A DNA stretch of 64,000 nucleotides from Cyclobacteriaceae bacterium (lineage in GTDB: Bacteria; Bacteroidota; Bacteroidia; Cytophagales; Cyclobacteriaceae): contig JALHOT010000002.1 in the NCBI GenBank assembly GCA_022842845.1, positions 62,001-126,000 on the forward strand. Reading direction: 5' to 3'. Positions 1-10,329 of the stretch are shown piece by piece (the stretch's first letter is position 1; each line of letters opens with the position of its first letter). The position numbers and the translations under genes are program-made. The notes below the pieces were generated by a model, which saw only the letters and a list, made by a program, of their open reading frames with translations, was not told the DNA's origin and did no database searches.

Positions 1-96
1 TTCTTCGCATAACTGCACGAGCTGTACCTGATCGAGTTTTTTTACGTCATCAGGCGAGTTGATGCCAGAGAGCAGCGGGCCGGGTGTAATTAACAT
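1..96 (-). CDS. dxs: 1-deoxy-D-xylulose-5-phosphate synthase, N-terminal fragment running off the window edge
   Basis: Reverse-strand translation MLITPGPLLSGINSPDDVKKLDQVQLVQLCEE resembles a DXS N-terminus; open to the window edge; absent from the ORF track. Confidence 0.8.
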   Translation of the reverse strand, partial: MLITPGPLLSGINSPDDVKKLDQVQLVQLCEE

Positions 97-272
97 GTTC
101 CTTCTTTTGGTAATAAATGTTAAACAGAAATTGAAAGTAAGTGTTTTAGCCTTAAAATCAATAATTTATAAGTAATGAGCTCGCAAAGGTAGATAATTCC
201 AGAATCTGAATGACGAAGGTCAAAAAGGCAGAAAATCCTGCTTAATTTTGCCTCCCCAACTAGCCAGCCGGT

Positions 273-1055
273 ATGACACAGGAAAATTTTGAGATAAAGC
301 TACCACTTTTCGAAGGACCCTTCGATCTACTGCTATTCTTCATCGAGCGCGATGAGCTTGATATCAACGATATTCCTATCTCTAAAATTACCAATGACTT
401 TTTGGACTATATACGCCACTTAGAGGTAATGAACATTGAAGTGGCGAGCGAATTTATTCTGGTAGCGGCTACGTTGATGCGCATTAAATCAAAAATGTTG
501 TTGCCACGTCCACAAATTGATGAACAAGGCAATGAAATTGACCCGCGCGAGGAATTGGTACGCCACCTGATGGAGTACAAAAAATACAAATCAGTGTTGG
601 AGTCTTTCCACAAAATGGAAGAAACTGCCCTGATGAAGGAGAAGCGTGGCAACCTGGCAAAAGAATTAAGAGCCCTGGCTGAAAGCACCAATGTAGAGGC
701 GGAATTGCAGGATGTGGATGTCTTTAAGCTGATGAATGTCTTCGAAAAAGTTTTGAAGCGTTTTGAAGCCGAGAAAAACAAGCCTGTTCACCAGGTGATC
801 CAATATCCCTACACCATGGATGGGCAAAAGGAGTTTATTCTGAATGAAGTAAAAGCCCGCCAACGCGTGCCTTTCATTGAACTTATCGAAAAATACAGCC
901 GCTCGCGCATTGCCCTTATTTTTAACTTCCTTTCTATTTTGGAAATGTTGGCGGTAGGGAAAATAGGAATACAAGTAGGCGAAGGCTACAATAATTTCTG
1001 GGTAACGGATGCCTCATTGCAAACGTCTGCAGAAAATTCAGAAACAGCGCTTTAA
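273..1055 (+). CDS. scpA: segregation and condensation protein A
   Basis: FEIKLPLFEGPFDLLLFFIERDELDINDIPISKIT is a typical ScpA N-terminus. Confidence 0.93.
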   Translation: MTQENFEIKLPLFEGPFDLLLFFIERDELDINDIPISKITNDFLDYIRHLEVMNIEVASEFILVAATLMRIKSKMLLPRPQIDEQGNEIDPREELVRHLMEYKKYKSVLESFHKMEETALMKEKRGNLAKELRALAESTNVEAELQDVDVFKLMNVFEKVLKRFEAEKNKPVHQVIQYPYTMDGQKEFILNEVKARQRVPFIELIEKYSRSRIALIFNFLSILEMLAVGKIGIQVGEGYNNFWVTDASLQTSAENSETAL

Positions 1056-1094
1056 AATTTTATACACTAAAACTAGGAGCGCTAACTTTTATTC

Positions 1095-3908
1095 TCAGTT
1101 TTCAACAGCAGTATAAATAACGGATCGAATGGGTTCACCATTCTGAGTAACACCCTCCACTACAATTCTGTATATACCTGGTCTGCTTGCTGCAAAAAAA
1201 CTCACAGATGCACTCCCTGTTTCGGCATCTGTCTGTACTTTTGGATTCCAATAAAGAGTAGAGCGATAATCCAAATAATTTTTTGCGATTAACTCATCTT
1301 CATAATTTGGAGACTTAAACTCCTTGGCGCTGGCATAACCGGGCACATTCAAAGTCGCCAAGCTATTTCTCACAACCGGTGGTGAGTAGCCATGTTTAGT
1401 GTATATCGAAACAATTCCGTTTCCCCCGGAATCACCGTACAAGACATTTACCCTTGTGCTTATCTCTACCGATTCCACCGAGTAAGGATCGATAGACGAC
1501 AAAATATCTTCCGGGGCTCCGCTTACAATGACATCATTAATGGTTACAATTACTTGCTTTGGAAAAAGGAGCGAGCTATTCCTTCCACCGCGCTCAATAT
1601 AAACAACTCTTTTAGGTCCTTCTCCCTGATTGTTGACTTCACGTATCACCAAACCAGGCACCTTGCCCGGTAATGTTTGGAGCAGGTTACCATAACTAGG
1701 GTTAATGTCTTTCTCCTTCAAGACATAGTCCGGTTTACCATAAGAACGTCTTACACGATAATCTTTCTGATTTTCCTCTTCAATTGAATTTGACTCTACC
1801 ACCACTTCCTTCAACAGCCGGGCTCCCTTCATCAAATCATTATCTGTACGAACGCGCTGAACAAATTCTGTACTTACCTTTTCAAGCTCAACCTCTCTCT
1901 CTGCAAAAGAGATATTCGCTGCTTTAGGTGCAATAAATTCTGCTCTTCCGTAGGATCTTCCTATATCATCGAATGCTTGAACGGAGAAAGTGACAGTGTC
2001 GTAAAAGCTCAGCCCACTCACTGTAAAAGCTCCTTCCACATCTGATTGCGTCATAGCAAAATATGGAGGTTTTAACTGAAAGACTGAAAGCATTGTACTT
2101 TGTGGCTGACCTGTTTCATCAAAGAATCTTCCAGAAAAGGTAATCCCTTTTTCCATCGAAAAGGGTAAAGCAATTGGTAGGGTCTTTACACGTTGTTCCC
2201 TTACTGAAAAATCATCAAGAATTGTTCGCTCACCTTTTACCAACACTACTTGTTTGGTATCCAACACTGCAACAGAAAAATTACCCATTTTTACTTGTTC
2301 ATCCTCCAGACGAAGGGTAAGTGTAATTTTTTCGTAGGGCCTGTAGCGGTCCTTGTTGGTTTCTATCGAAAGTAGATCACTTTGTTCTTCGCGTTCTTCT
2401 TTCAATCCAGATTTTACCTCTTCTTTAAGATTAAGTATAGGAAGGGGTTTCACATATAATTTGTCATCTCCAAAATTTCGATTAAACTGTGAGTAAGCAC
2501 GCAGATAATAGGTCTTAGCACTTAGCGAATCGGGTACTACAAAATCGTTCCTAAAAGACCCTTCCACTATGGGCAACATCTTGGATAAAACAATTTTTTT
2601 CTCTTGTCTATCAATCAATTCAACATACACGGTACTGCTCAGGGAATCTCGCCAGGCTGGCCTTGCATAGTTTAGGTAGCCCTTGAACCAAATTCGTTCT
2701 CCAGGGTAATAATACCCCTTATCGGTGTGTACATAAATTTGTTCCCAAAAGTTTTCCATTAAAATTTTATCTCTCTCCTCATAAGCGCGATGGGGTTTGT
2801 AATCAAGGGGTAGCATATTCCCTACTCTGCTATAACTTAGGTCTCCAGAAACAATTACTTCTTCAGGGCGAAGAGGGAATCCGTCTTTATTTACCAATAC
2901 TGAATTATTCCGGAGGCTTATCCAGCTTACAGGACCAAATACATCCTGATAAATGCGCGTGCTTGATTTCTCCTTATTGTCATGCACTTCGACACGGCCC
3001 TTAATGGTAATTCTATAGGTGTCTTGTTGCTCTCCCGGAACCACTAGACTGATTGTATCATATTCAAAAACAGTTTTCCCCAGATCGGCATAAAAATTAT
3101 CGGAACGAGTAATGACGTTGTCAATGTATGTTTCATCTCGGTAAAGACGGAAGCCCTCTCCACTAATACGTTTATCGATCATGGCTTTAAAAAGATAATG
3201 CGTTGATTGTCTATAACTTTTCATGCGATTGGCCTCCCACAAAGCCAATTCATCTGCATCGTGACTTTTCAATTCTGTGAAGCGTGCATTTCCGGCAATC
3301 GAATATCCCTTGGCATCATATTGAAAATTCGTTAAGTAAAAAATGATAAGATAACCCAAGGCTTTGTTTTCTATGCCAATGGGATCGCTGGCCTTTGCCA
3401 GAAACTTTTTACCAGTCTCCTCTTTTGGGAAATCTATAACCCAGGGATTGATTATGGTACACGCAGCTGCTTGCTTATCTTGACCCAAAAAAACTCTCTT
3501 AAACTTTTTTAAATCCTTTTCCCATTGTTTGTCGCGCTTGCTGATTACTTCGACAGCAGCAAGTTGAATTTCCGAGGATTTAAGGCTAATGATGCCAAGG
3601 TTCACTACATCATCTGATAAGCTGACTTTAGCCTTGTGTGTCTCGTAGCCCACAAAAGAAAAAACAACTTCATAATTGCCAGGATCCTGAATACCAGAAA
3701 GAGAAAAGTATCCACTAGCATCTGTTACGGCACCAATGGTTGTGTTATTAACAAAAACATTGGCAAAGGGAAGTGGTTCACTCGTTTTAGCATCACGAAC
3801 TCTTCCTGTTATTGTCTGTGAGTACACAGTAAATGAGAGTAAAACACAAACAAAAAATGGAAGTGTTATTCTAAAAATTAATACCTCTCTCATTTTCGTG
3901 AATATCAA
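1095..3908 (-). CDS. Carboxypeptidase-D-regulatory-like + MG2 + TonB plug-like secreted protein, no beta-barrel
   Basis: TITGRVRDAKTSEPLPFANVFV, YVHTDKGYYYPGERIWFKGYL (MG2-like), LPGKVPGLVIREV...YSVESVEI (plug-like); true start probably 3893 (MREVLIF). Confidence 0.8.
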   Translation of the reverse strand: MIFTKMREVLIFRITLPFFVCVLLSFTVYSQTITGRVRDAKTSEPLPFANVFVNNTTIGAVTDASGYFSLSGIQDPGNYEVVFSFVGYETHKAKVSLSDDVVNLGIISLKSSEIQLAAVEVISKRDKQWEKDLKKFKRVFLGQDKQAAACTIINPWVIDFPKEETGKKFLAKASDPIGIENKALGYLIIFYLTNFQYDAKGYSIAGNARFTELKSHDADELALWEANRMKSYRQSTHYLFKAMIDKRISGEGFRLYRDETYIDNVITRSDNFYADLGKTVFEYDTISLVVPGEQQDTYRITIKGRVEVHDNKEKSSTRIYQDVFGPVSWISLRNNSVLVNKDGFPLRPEEVIVSGDLSYSRVGNMLPLDYKPHRAYEERDKILMENFWEQIYVHTDKGYYYPGERIWFKGYLNYARPAWRDSLSSTVYVELIDRQEKKIVLSKMLPIVEGSFRNDFVVPDSLSAKTYYLRAYSQFNRNFGDDKLYVKPLPILNLKEEVKSGLKEEREEQSDLLSIETNKDRYRPYEKITLTLRLEDEQVKMGNFSVAVLDTKQVVLVKGERTILDDFSVREQRVKTLPIALPFSMEKGITFSGRFFDETGQPQSTMLSVFQLKPPYFAMTQSDVEGAFTVSGLSFYDTVTFSVQAFDDIGRSYGRAEFIAPKAANISFAEREVELEKVSTEFVQRVRTDNDLMKGARLLKEVVVESNSIEEENQKDYRVRRSYGKPDYVLKEKDINPSYGNLLQTLPGKVPGLVIREVNNQGEGPKRVVYIERGGRNSSLLFPKQVIVTINDVIVSGAPEDILSSIDPYSVESVEISTRVNVLYGDSGGNGIVSIYTKHGYSPPVVRNSLATLNVPGYASAKEFKSPNYEDELIAKNYLDYRSTLYWNPKVQTDAETGSASVSFFAASRPGIYRIVVEGVTQNGEPIRSVIYTAVEN

Positions 3909-4115
3909 AGCTATTTAACTCAATCAATTCAAGTACTCTCTCCACACATTATAACAAATGAAACAAGTTGCACACTGAGCCTTTAAGTAAATAAAACCAG
4001 CTAAGCAAATTAAAGAAAATAAGGATAACGCAAAACAAGGCTGCCAACAGAACGGGCAACTAGGAGGCACTCAATAAGCTAAGAGCAAAGACTTAAGCGA
4101 CAGAAAGACCCTCGA

Positions 4116-5435
4116 TTATCTCAACAAAGCCCCGCTTAAACGAAGTAACTCTGTCTCAGCAAGCTTGGCATTGTAGCGCGCTGTGATCAGCCTATTGTAA
4201 GCAGTTTCTAAACTTTGCTGTGCTGTGCGCAATTCTATAAAAGTCGAAATGCCTCTCTTGAAACTTTCAAGGGCAATACTCACGTTTTCTTTGGCAAGCA
4301 AAATGTTTTCTTCTTCTACTACCAATATCTTCATTGCATTTTCATAGCTAACATAGGCAATATTTACGGCCACGTTGGTGTTTGCCTTTGCTTGTTCATA
4401 CAAGATACTTTGCTGTTGGAGATTAATTGTAGCAAGGCGTGTTTGCCGGTTAATGTTAAATGCATTAAGAATAGGCACATTAACCGAGAAACCATAGTTA
4501 AATCCCTTAAACTCACTCTGCACTGAGCTGAAAGGGTTGATGAGCTTAGTGTTGTCGTTGTGGGTAAAATTGTAGGCGGCATTGAAATTTAAAAAAGGCA
4601 AACGTTCTGCCCGTCTCTCCTGCAAACTCAGCTGTGCTATGGATACATTACGTTGGGCTGCTAACAGCGCAAAATTACTTGTGTTAATGTTGGTTAAAAC
4701 TTCATCCTTAATCAAATCCGTATTAATAACGATTGTGTCTGCTACTTCAAAAATTGTAGGCAACTGCATACCCACTAATGCATTAAGCTGGTCCTTCAAT
4801 TGTTGGATGAGCGCTTCTTGCTGAAGCACTGAAGTTTTCTGGGCATTCAAATCAACCTTTGCTTGGAGCAATTCAGGCTTTGCGCCAGTACCTACCTGCA
4901 ATTTTCTGTCGGCTAACTTTACACGCTCTTCATTAACAGACATCTGTTCCTGAATAGCCCTTAGTTGCTGCTTTTGCCTAACAATATCGAAGTAATTAAT
5001 AATAACTGAAGAAATGGTGTTGACCATCTGATCCTTCATTTGCAAATCGCCTTGTGTTGCCAATTGCTTAATGCGTTCTCGGGTGGAAAACATACGGGTT
5101 CCGTCAAACAATGTCCAAACTAATTGAATGGATGCTGCTATGTTGTTAGACTCTGCATTTCCACTGGTATTACGATTTTCATCAGCGAACTTGAACTCTT
5201 GATCAGTATCGCTCCAGGCTGTTGAAGCCACTCCATTAACCTGTGGTAAAAAGGCTCCAACGGCATAGGTGTTATCCGTAGCTCTCAAATCGGCTGTACC
5301 CTTGGCTACGCGTACATCATAGTTTCTTTCTAACGCTATGGTGATGGCTTGGTCCAGTGTGATGAGCTCCTGGGCATTACTACATGCAAAGACAAACAGT
5401 AAAAAAACAGAAAGAACACAAAATTTACGCTTCAT
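4116..5435 (-). CDS. TolC family outer membrane efflux protein
   Basis: Signal peptide, LDQAITIALERNYDVRVA, coiled-coil TolC architecture; follows the RND permease. Confidence 0.92.
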   Translation of the reverse strand: MKRKFCVLSVFLLFVFACSNAQELITLDQAITIALERNYDVRVAKGTADLRATDNTYAVGAFLPQVNGVASTAWSDTDQEFKFADENRNTSGNAESNNIAASIQLVWTLFDGTRMFSTRERIKQLATQGDLQMKDQMVNTISSVIINYFDIVRQKQQLRAIQEQMSVNEERVKLADRKLQVGTGAKPELLQAKVDLNAQKTSVLQQEALIQQLKDQLNALVGMQLPTIFEVADTIVINTDLIKDEVLTNINTSNFALLAAQRNVSIAQLSLQERRAERLPFLNFNAAYNFTHNDNTKLINPFSSVQSEFKGFNYGFSVNVPILNAFNINRQTRLATINLQQQSILYEQAKANTNVAVNIAYVSYENAMKILVVEEENILLAKENVSIALESFKRGISTFIELRTAQQSLETAYNRLITARYNAKLAETELLRLSGALLR

Positions 5436-8400
5436 AAACTATTTCCTTTTTAGCAGGCTCCGCTACCAATTTATCAAACTCTACATGGGCACGCTTACGC
5501 GATAAGAAGGTGTACATCGCAGGAATTACAAACAAGGTCAGTACCAATGAGAAAAGAATCCCTCCCACAATCACAATACCAAGGGGCTGCCTGCTGGTGG
5601 AGGCTGCTCCTAAAGACAAGGCCAAGGGTAAAGAGCCTAACGCCATGGCAAGGCTCGTCATTAATATGGGGCGAAGACGCATGCGTGAGGCCACCAAAAC
5701 GGCTTGGACACGATCCATTCCTTCTTCACGCTTTTGGTTAGCAAACTCCACAATCAATATACCATTCTTAGTCACAAGGCCTATCAACATAATCATACCG
5801 ATTTGAGAGAAGATGTTGAGTGTCTGACCAAAAATATATAGTGATATTAATGCACCGCAAACGGCCAGGGGCACTGTAAACATAATGGTAAGCGGATCAA
5901 CAAAGCTTTCAAACTGTGCTGCCAGAATCAGGTATATCAACACCAGCGCCAATACAAAAGCAAAAGCCGTGTTGCCAGAACTTTCAGCAAAGTCGCGCGA
6001 TGTGCCTGTTAAGGCTGTGGTGAACGTGTCATCTAACAATTCTGCTTTTATTTCTTCCATCACCTTAATACCATCACCAATAGTTTTACCAGGAGCTAAG
6101 CCTGCGGAGATGGTGGCCGATTTAAAGCGATTGAAGTGATAGAGTGTTGGGGGCGTGGTACTTTCTTCCACTGTTACTAAGTTATCGATAGACACCAACT
6201 GCCCGGAACGAGTGCGTACATATAAACTTTTTAAGTCAGCAGGCTCATCACGGTTAATGCGGCTCACCTGACCAATAACCTGGTACTGCTTACCGTCCTT
6301 TGTAAAGTATCCGAATCGTAAGTTGCTATAGGCTAATTGCAATGTTTGTGATATGTCCTGAACACTTACACCGAGTTGTGTTGCCTTCAGTCTGTTGATT
6401 TGAACTTTTAACTCTGGCTTATTGAATTTCAAATCTACATCTACTGTCTGTAGTACAGGGCTTGCATTTGCTTTCTCTAAAAATTTCGGCAATACCTCCT
6501 TCAACTTATCGAAGTTGTTGTTTTGAATAACGAAGGCCACCGGTAAACCACCGCGTCTATCGACAGAAATGGTTTGCTCTTGTAATGTGAAAGCGCGCCC
6601 CTGCGGATAGTTTCTAAGATTTTTATTGACGCGATCCACGATCTCCTGTTGAGAAAATTCACGCTGTTCAGGATCTACCAGCGTAACGCGCACAAAACCT
6701 GTATTAACAGAGCCAGAACCTGTAAATCCCGGAGCTGTTACCGATAAGGCCGTTCTGTATTCAGGCACTGAATCCATTACAAAATCAACCACTTCCTTCA
6801 CATAGTTATCCATGTAATCGTAGGCGGTGCCTTCAGGAGCGGTTAAAGAAATTCTAAACTGGTTCCTGTCTTCCATGGGGGCCAATTCAGATTGAATATT
6901 GGTTCCGATAAAATAAGCCGCTACAAAACACAACACGATAATGACCAGCGCTACCCACCTAACATTCATAAATGAACTGAGCCATCGGCTGTATCCATTT
7001 TCCATGCCTGCAAAAAATGGCTCGGTTACATTGTAAAACCAAGAGTGTTTGTGGTTAGAACGGGTAAGCTTTACGCTTAATACAGGGGTAAGTGTTAATG
7101 AAACAAATGCTGATACCAACACTGCGCCTGCCACCACTACGCCAAACTCAGTAAACAACCTTCCGGTAAAACCTTGTAAGAAAAGAATCGGAAGAAATAC
7201 AACAGCCAGCGTAACGGACGTAGAAATTACCGCAAAGAAAATTTCTTTTGAGCCCTCTAAAGCTGCCTGGTACTTGTTCATGCCACCCTCCAGTTTTTTA
7301 TAAATATTTTCTGTCACCACAATACCATCGTCCACCACAAGGCCTGTAGCCAATACAATGCCCAGCATGGTCAGTACATTGATGGAGAAGCCCGACAAGT
7401 ACATGATGAAGAAAGTGGTTAATAAAGACACCGGAATATCGATCAGCGGACGGAAAGCAATGATGGCATCGCGGAAGAAGAGGTAGATAATCAAGACTAC
7501 CAATAAGAAAGAAATGATGAGTGTTTCCTCCACTTCGGTGATGGAGCGTTTGATAAATACCGTTTGATCTAAGGCAATGTTGAGTGATATATCATCGGGT
7601 ACATCGCGCTTGATTTGCTCAAGTCTTTTATAAAACTCATCGGAGATGGCCACATAGTTGGCACCCGGCAAAGGAACAATGGCCATACCTACCATGGGTA
7701 TGTTGCTTTCCCTTAAAATAGACTCTTCATTTTCAGGACCTAACAAAGCCTGGCCTATATCACGCAAACGAATATCTCCTTCTGGAGAAGAGCGAATAAC
7801 AACATTACTGAAGTCTTCCTCAGAATACAGTCTTCCGAAAGTCCGCACGGTTAATTCTGTAGAGTTACCAGAAATCTTTCCTGATGGGAGTTCAACATTT
7901 TCGCGATTCAGGGCTTGCTGCACTTCTAACGCGGTAAGGTTATAGGCGCTTAGTTTAGCAGGATCTAACCATATACGCATAGAGTATCTTTTCTCGCCCC
8001 AAATCTGTATACCACTTACACCTGGTATTGTCTGAAGCCTCTCCACCAAAACATTGTTGGCGTATTCAGTAAGTTGAAGCGGATTGCGTGTGGTGCTCTG
8101 CACTGTCATGGTGATGATAGGTCCAGAGTTGGCGTCTGCCTTCGATACTACAGGAGGGCTTGGTAAATCATCTGGCAAGGAGCGTGTAGCTTGCGACACC
8201 TTATCGCGCACATCGTTGGCGGCTGCTTCAAGGTCAACACCTAATTCAAATTCTACATTGATATTACAACGACCTACGCTGGAAGAAGAAGTGATATTGC
8301 GAATACCAGCAATGCCGTTCACTGCCTTTTCTAAGGGCTCTGTTAACTGCGATTCGATGATATCGGCATTGGCTCCTGGATAAGAAGCACTCACACTAAT

Positions 8401-8532
8401 AATGGGAGGGTCTATGGCCGGATAATCGCGAACCCCTAATGAGTTAAAACCAATAATGCCGAAGAGGACCAATATGATATTCATCACAAAAGCCAATACA
8501 GGTCTTCTCAAACTTAATTCTGAAATGTTCAT
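5425..8532 (-). CDS. RND efflux transporter permease (AcrB/MexB type)
   Basis: MNISELSLRRPVLAFVMNIILVLFGIIGFNSLGVRDYPAIDPPIISV; 1035 aa; GLVVDDGIVVTENIYKKLE. Confidence 0.95.
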   Translation of the reverse strand: MNISELSLRRPVLAFVMNIILVLFGIIGFNSLGVRDYPAIDPPIISVSASYPGANADIIESQLTEPLEKAVNGIAGIRNITSSSSVGRCNINVEFELGVDLEAAANDVRDKVSQATRSLPDDLPSPPVVSKADANSGPIITMTVQSTTRNPLQLTEYANNVLVERLQTIPGVSGIQIWGEKRYSMRIWLDPAKLSAYNLTALEVQQALNRENVELPSGKISGNSTELTVRTFGRLYSEEDFSNVVIRSSPEGDIRLRDIGQALLGPENEESILRESNIPMVGMAIVPLPGANYVAISDEFYKRLEQIKRDVPDDISLNIALDQTVFIKRSITEVEETLIISFLLVVLIIYLFFRDAIIAFRPLIDIPVSLLTTFFIMYLSGFSINVLTMLGIVLATGLVVDDGIVVTENIYKKLEGGMNKYQAALEGSKEIFFAVISTSVTLAVVFLPILFLQGFTGRLFTEFGVVVAGAVLVSAFVSLTLTPVLSVKLTRSNHKHSWFYNVTEPFFAGMENGYSRWLSSFMNVRWVALVIIVLCFVAAYFIGTNIQSELAPMEDRNQFRISLTAPEGTAYDYMDNYVKEVVDFVMDSVPEYRTALSVTAPGFTGSGSVNTGFVRVTLVDPEQREFSQQEIVDRVNKNLRNYPQGRAFTLQEQTISVDRRGGLPVAFVIQNNNFDKLKEVLPKFLEKANASPVLQTVDVDLKFNKPELKVQINRLKATQLGVSVQDISQTLQLAYSNLRFGYFTKDGKQYQVIGQVSRINRDEPADLKSLYVRTRSGQLVSIDNLVTVEESTTPPTLYHFNRFKSATISAGLAPGKTIGDGIKVMEEIKAELLDDTFTTALTGTSRDFAESSGNTAFAFVLALVLIYLILAAQFESFVDPLTIMFTVPLAVCGALISLYIFGQTLNIFSQIGMIMLIGLVTKNGILIVEFANQKREEGMDRVQAVLVASRMRLRPILMTSLAMALGSLPLALSLGAASTSRQPLGIVIVGGILFSLVLTLFVIPAMYTFLSRKRAHVEFDKLVAEPAKKEIVYEA

Positions 8533-8598
8533 ACGCTAAATTCCAAGCTCCAAATTTCAAGTTCCATCATGCTGCGCCTCAAGCTTGTTTGGACAGCA

Positions 8599-9651
8599 CT
8601 ACTGATTATACGTATTTACTTTGCCTACTTTTACTTTCGCATTCGGGCGAATAGCCATCAAGCCGGTGGTGATCACTGTATCTCCTTCTTTCAATCCGCT
8701 GGTTATTTGCACAAAGGCAGAATCGCGCAAGCCTGTTTCTACTACAGTAAATAAGGCACTATCTCCTCTCAGGAGAATTACTTGCTTGTTGCGTGCTTGT
8801 GGTATTACTGCCTGGGATGGTATTAACAATCCTTTAGTCGCCATACCCAATTGCAGTTTTACTTTAGCAAAAATGCCTGGCACTAACTCGCGATTGTTGC
8901 CATTGACCAATGCACGCACGCGCAGCGTTCTTGTAGTTTGATCTACGCCACTTTCAGTGGCCAGCACAACCCCCGTGTGTTCTTCATTACCACCATCTAC
9001 CCTAAACTTTACTTTATACCCTTTGTCGATGCTTTTAGCATATTTTTCAGGTACCGAAAACTCTAATTTTAATTGATTGATCTGACGAATGGTTGCTACT
9101 ACATCATTCGTTGACAGATACGCCCCTAAACTCACGTTGCGCAAACCAATTTTACCGGTATAAGGTGCCCGTATCTCTGTTTTTGAAATGGCTATTTTCA
9201 GTGCTTCGATGTCTGCATTGAGGTTGTCAACCTGAAGGGCAATTAGATCGTACTCTTGCTGGCTTATACCGTTAATGGCTAAAAGTTCTTTCTGACGTTC
9301 TTCTGTCTTAATTGCAATCTTCAATTGCACCTCAAGCTTGTTGAGTTGTGCTTTCAAATCGCTATCAAATAATTTAACCAAAAGGGCACCTTGCTGAACA
9401 ACAGCGCCTTCATTAATATTTAACTGAATGATGCGCCCGCTTACCTCACTCCGGAGCTGTGTTTCTTCCGCTGGCATGAGCGTACCCGGCACCTCAATAT
9501 CATCAGTCAGGGCTACAGCTTTCACCAGAAAACCATCCACCACAAGCGGGCCGGTTTGCCTGTTGTTGCCTGCAACTGTCTTTTTTTCTTCTCCACAAGC
9601 AACTATCAGTGAAGCTAACCCAAGAAATAGAATCGATCGATAAATGGTCAT
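8599..9651 (-). CDS. RND efflux periplasmic adaptor subunit (lipoprotein)
   Basis: Membrane-fusion protein features; start refined to MTIYRSILFLGLASLIVAC (lipobox), which removes the ORF-track overlap with coaE. Confidence 0.9.
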   Translation of the reverse strand: MTIYRSILFLGLASLIVACGEEKKTVAGNNRQTGPLVVDGFLVKAVALTDDIEVPGTLMPAEETQLRSEVSGRIIQLNINEGAVVQQGALLVKLFDSDLKAQLNKLEVQLKIAIKTEERQKELLAINGISQQEYDLIALQVDNLNADIEALKIAISKTEIRAPYTGKIGLRNVSLGAYLSTNDVVATIRQINQLKLEFSVPEKYAKSIDKGYKVKFRVDGGNEEHTGVVLATESGVDQTTRTLRVRALVNGNNRELVPGIFAKVKLQLGMATKGLLIPSQAVIPQARNKQVILLRGDSALFTVVETGLRDSAFVQITSGLKEGDTVITTGLMAIRPNAKVKVGKVNTYNQ

Positions 9652-9665
9652 GACTAATAGAATGT

Positions 9666-10292
9666 TCAAAAATTTCCTTCTCTCTTTTGCTTTGCCAACA
9701 CCAAGCATTGTTGGTGTACTATTAAAACCTGTTGTATCAATGAATGCTTGTCGTCATTGTTGATGATAAAGTCAGCTGCTTTAAGTTTTTCAGCCTCATC
9801 CAACTGGTTCGCTATAATATTTTTTATTTGTGCGACATTGCGATGTTTGTCTCTGCCAAGCACGCGCTTAATTCTCAAATCTTCTGGAGCACTTACCACC
9901 ACCAATCTATCCAGGCTTTTATAGGAGCCTGACTCAATCAGCAGGGCGGCCTCTTTCAGTACATAAGGGGCAGATAATTGCTTACCAAGCCAGTTTTCAT
10001 AATCCAGTGCTACTCTCGGATGAACCAGTGCGTTCAGCTTTTTTAGTCTTTCAGGGCTATTAAAAACCTCTGTGGCCAGGTAATCTCTGTTAAGCTCACT
10101 ACTTGCTTTATAAGACAATGTTCCGAATTCTTTTTTAATGGCCTCTATGAGTATTCCATCGGTGGTCATTACTGCTTTCGCTCGGCTATCTGCATCGTAT
10201 GTTGGTATGCCCAGCACAGAAAAAATTTTACAAATGATGCTTTTACCAGCTCCAATGCCACCTGTTATTCCAATTTGAAAGGGTTTTAGCAT
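9666..10292 (-). CDS. coaE: dephospho-CoA kinase
   Basis: IGITGGIGAGKSIICKIFSVLGIPTYDADSRAK. Confidence 0.93.
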   Translation of the reverse strand: MLKPFQIGITGGIGAGKSIICKIFSVLGIPTYDADSRAKAVMTTDGILIEAIKKEFGTLSYKASSELNRDYLATEVFNSPERLKKLNALVHPRVALDYENWLGKQLSAPYVLKEAALLIESGSYKSLDRLVVVSAPEDLRIKRVLGRDKHRNVAQIKNIIANQLDEAEKLKAADFIINNDDKHSLIQQVLIVHQQCLVLAKQKREGNF

Positions 10293-10329
10293 GTTACAAT
10301 GGCCAAAAAAATGAGCTTGGTATAAGACC

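Noticed and set aside
3909-4115. Possible tRNA or small RNA in the 3909-4115 gap
   Set aside because: No cloverleaf-like pairing, T-loop motif or convincing terminator seen by eye
9652-9708. Apparent 43-bp coding overlap between coaE and the efflux adaptor
   Set aside because: Disappears when the adaptor starts at the lipoprotein signal peptide at 9651
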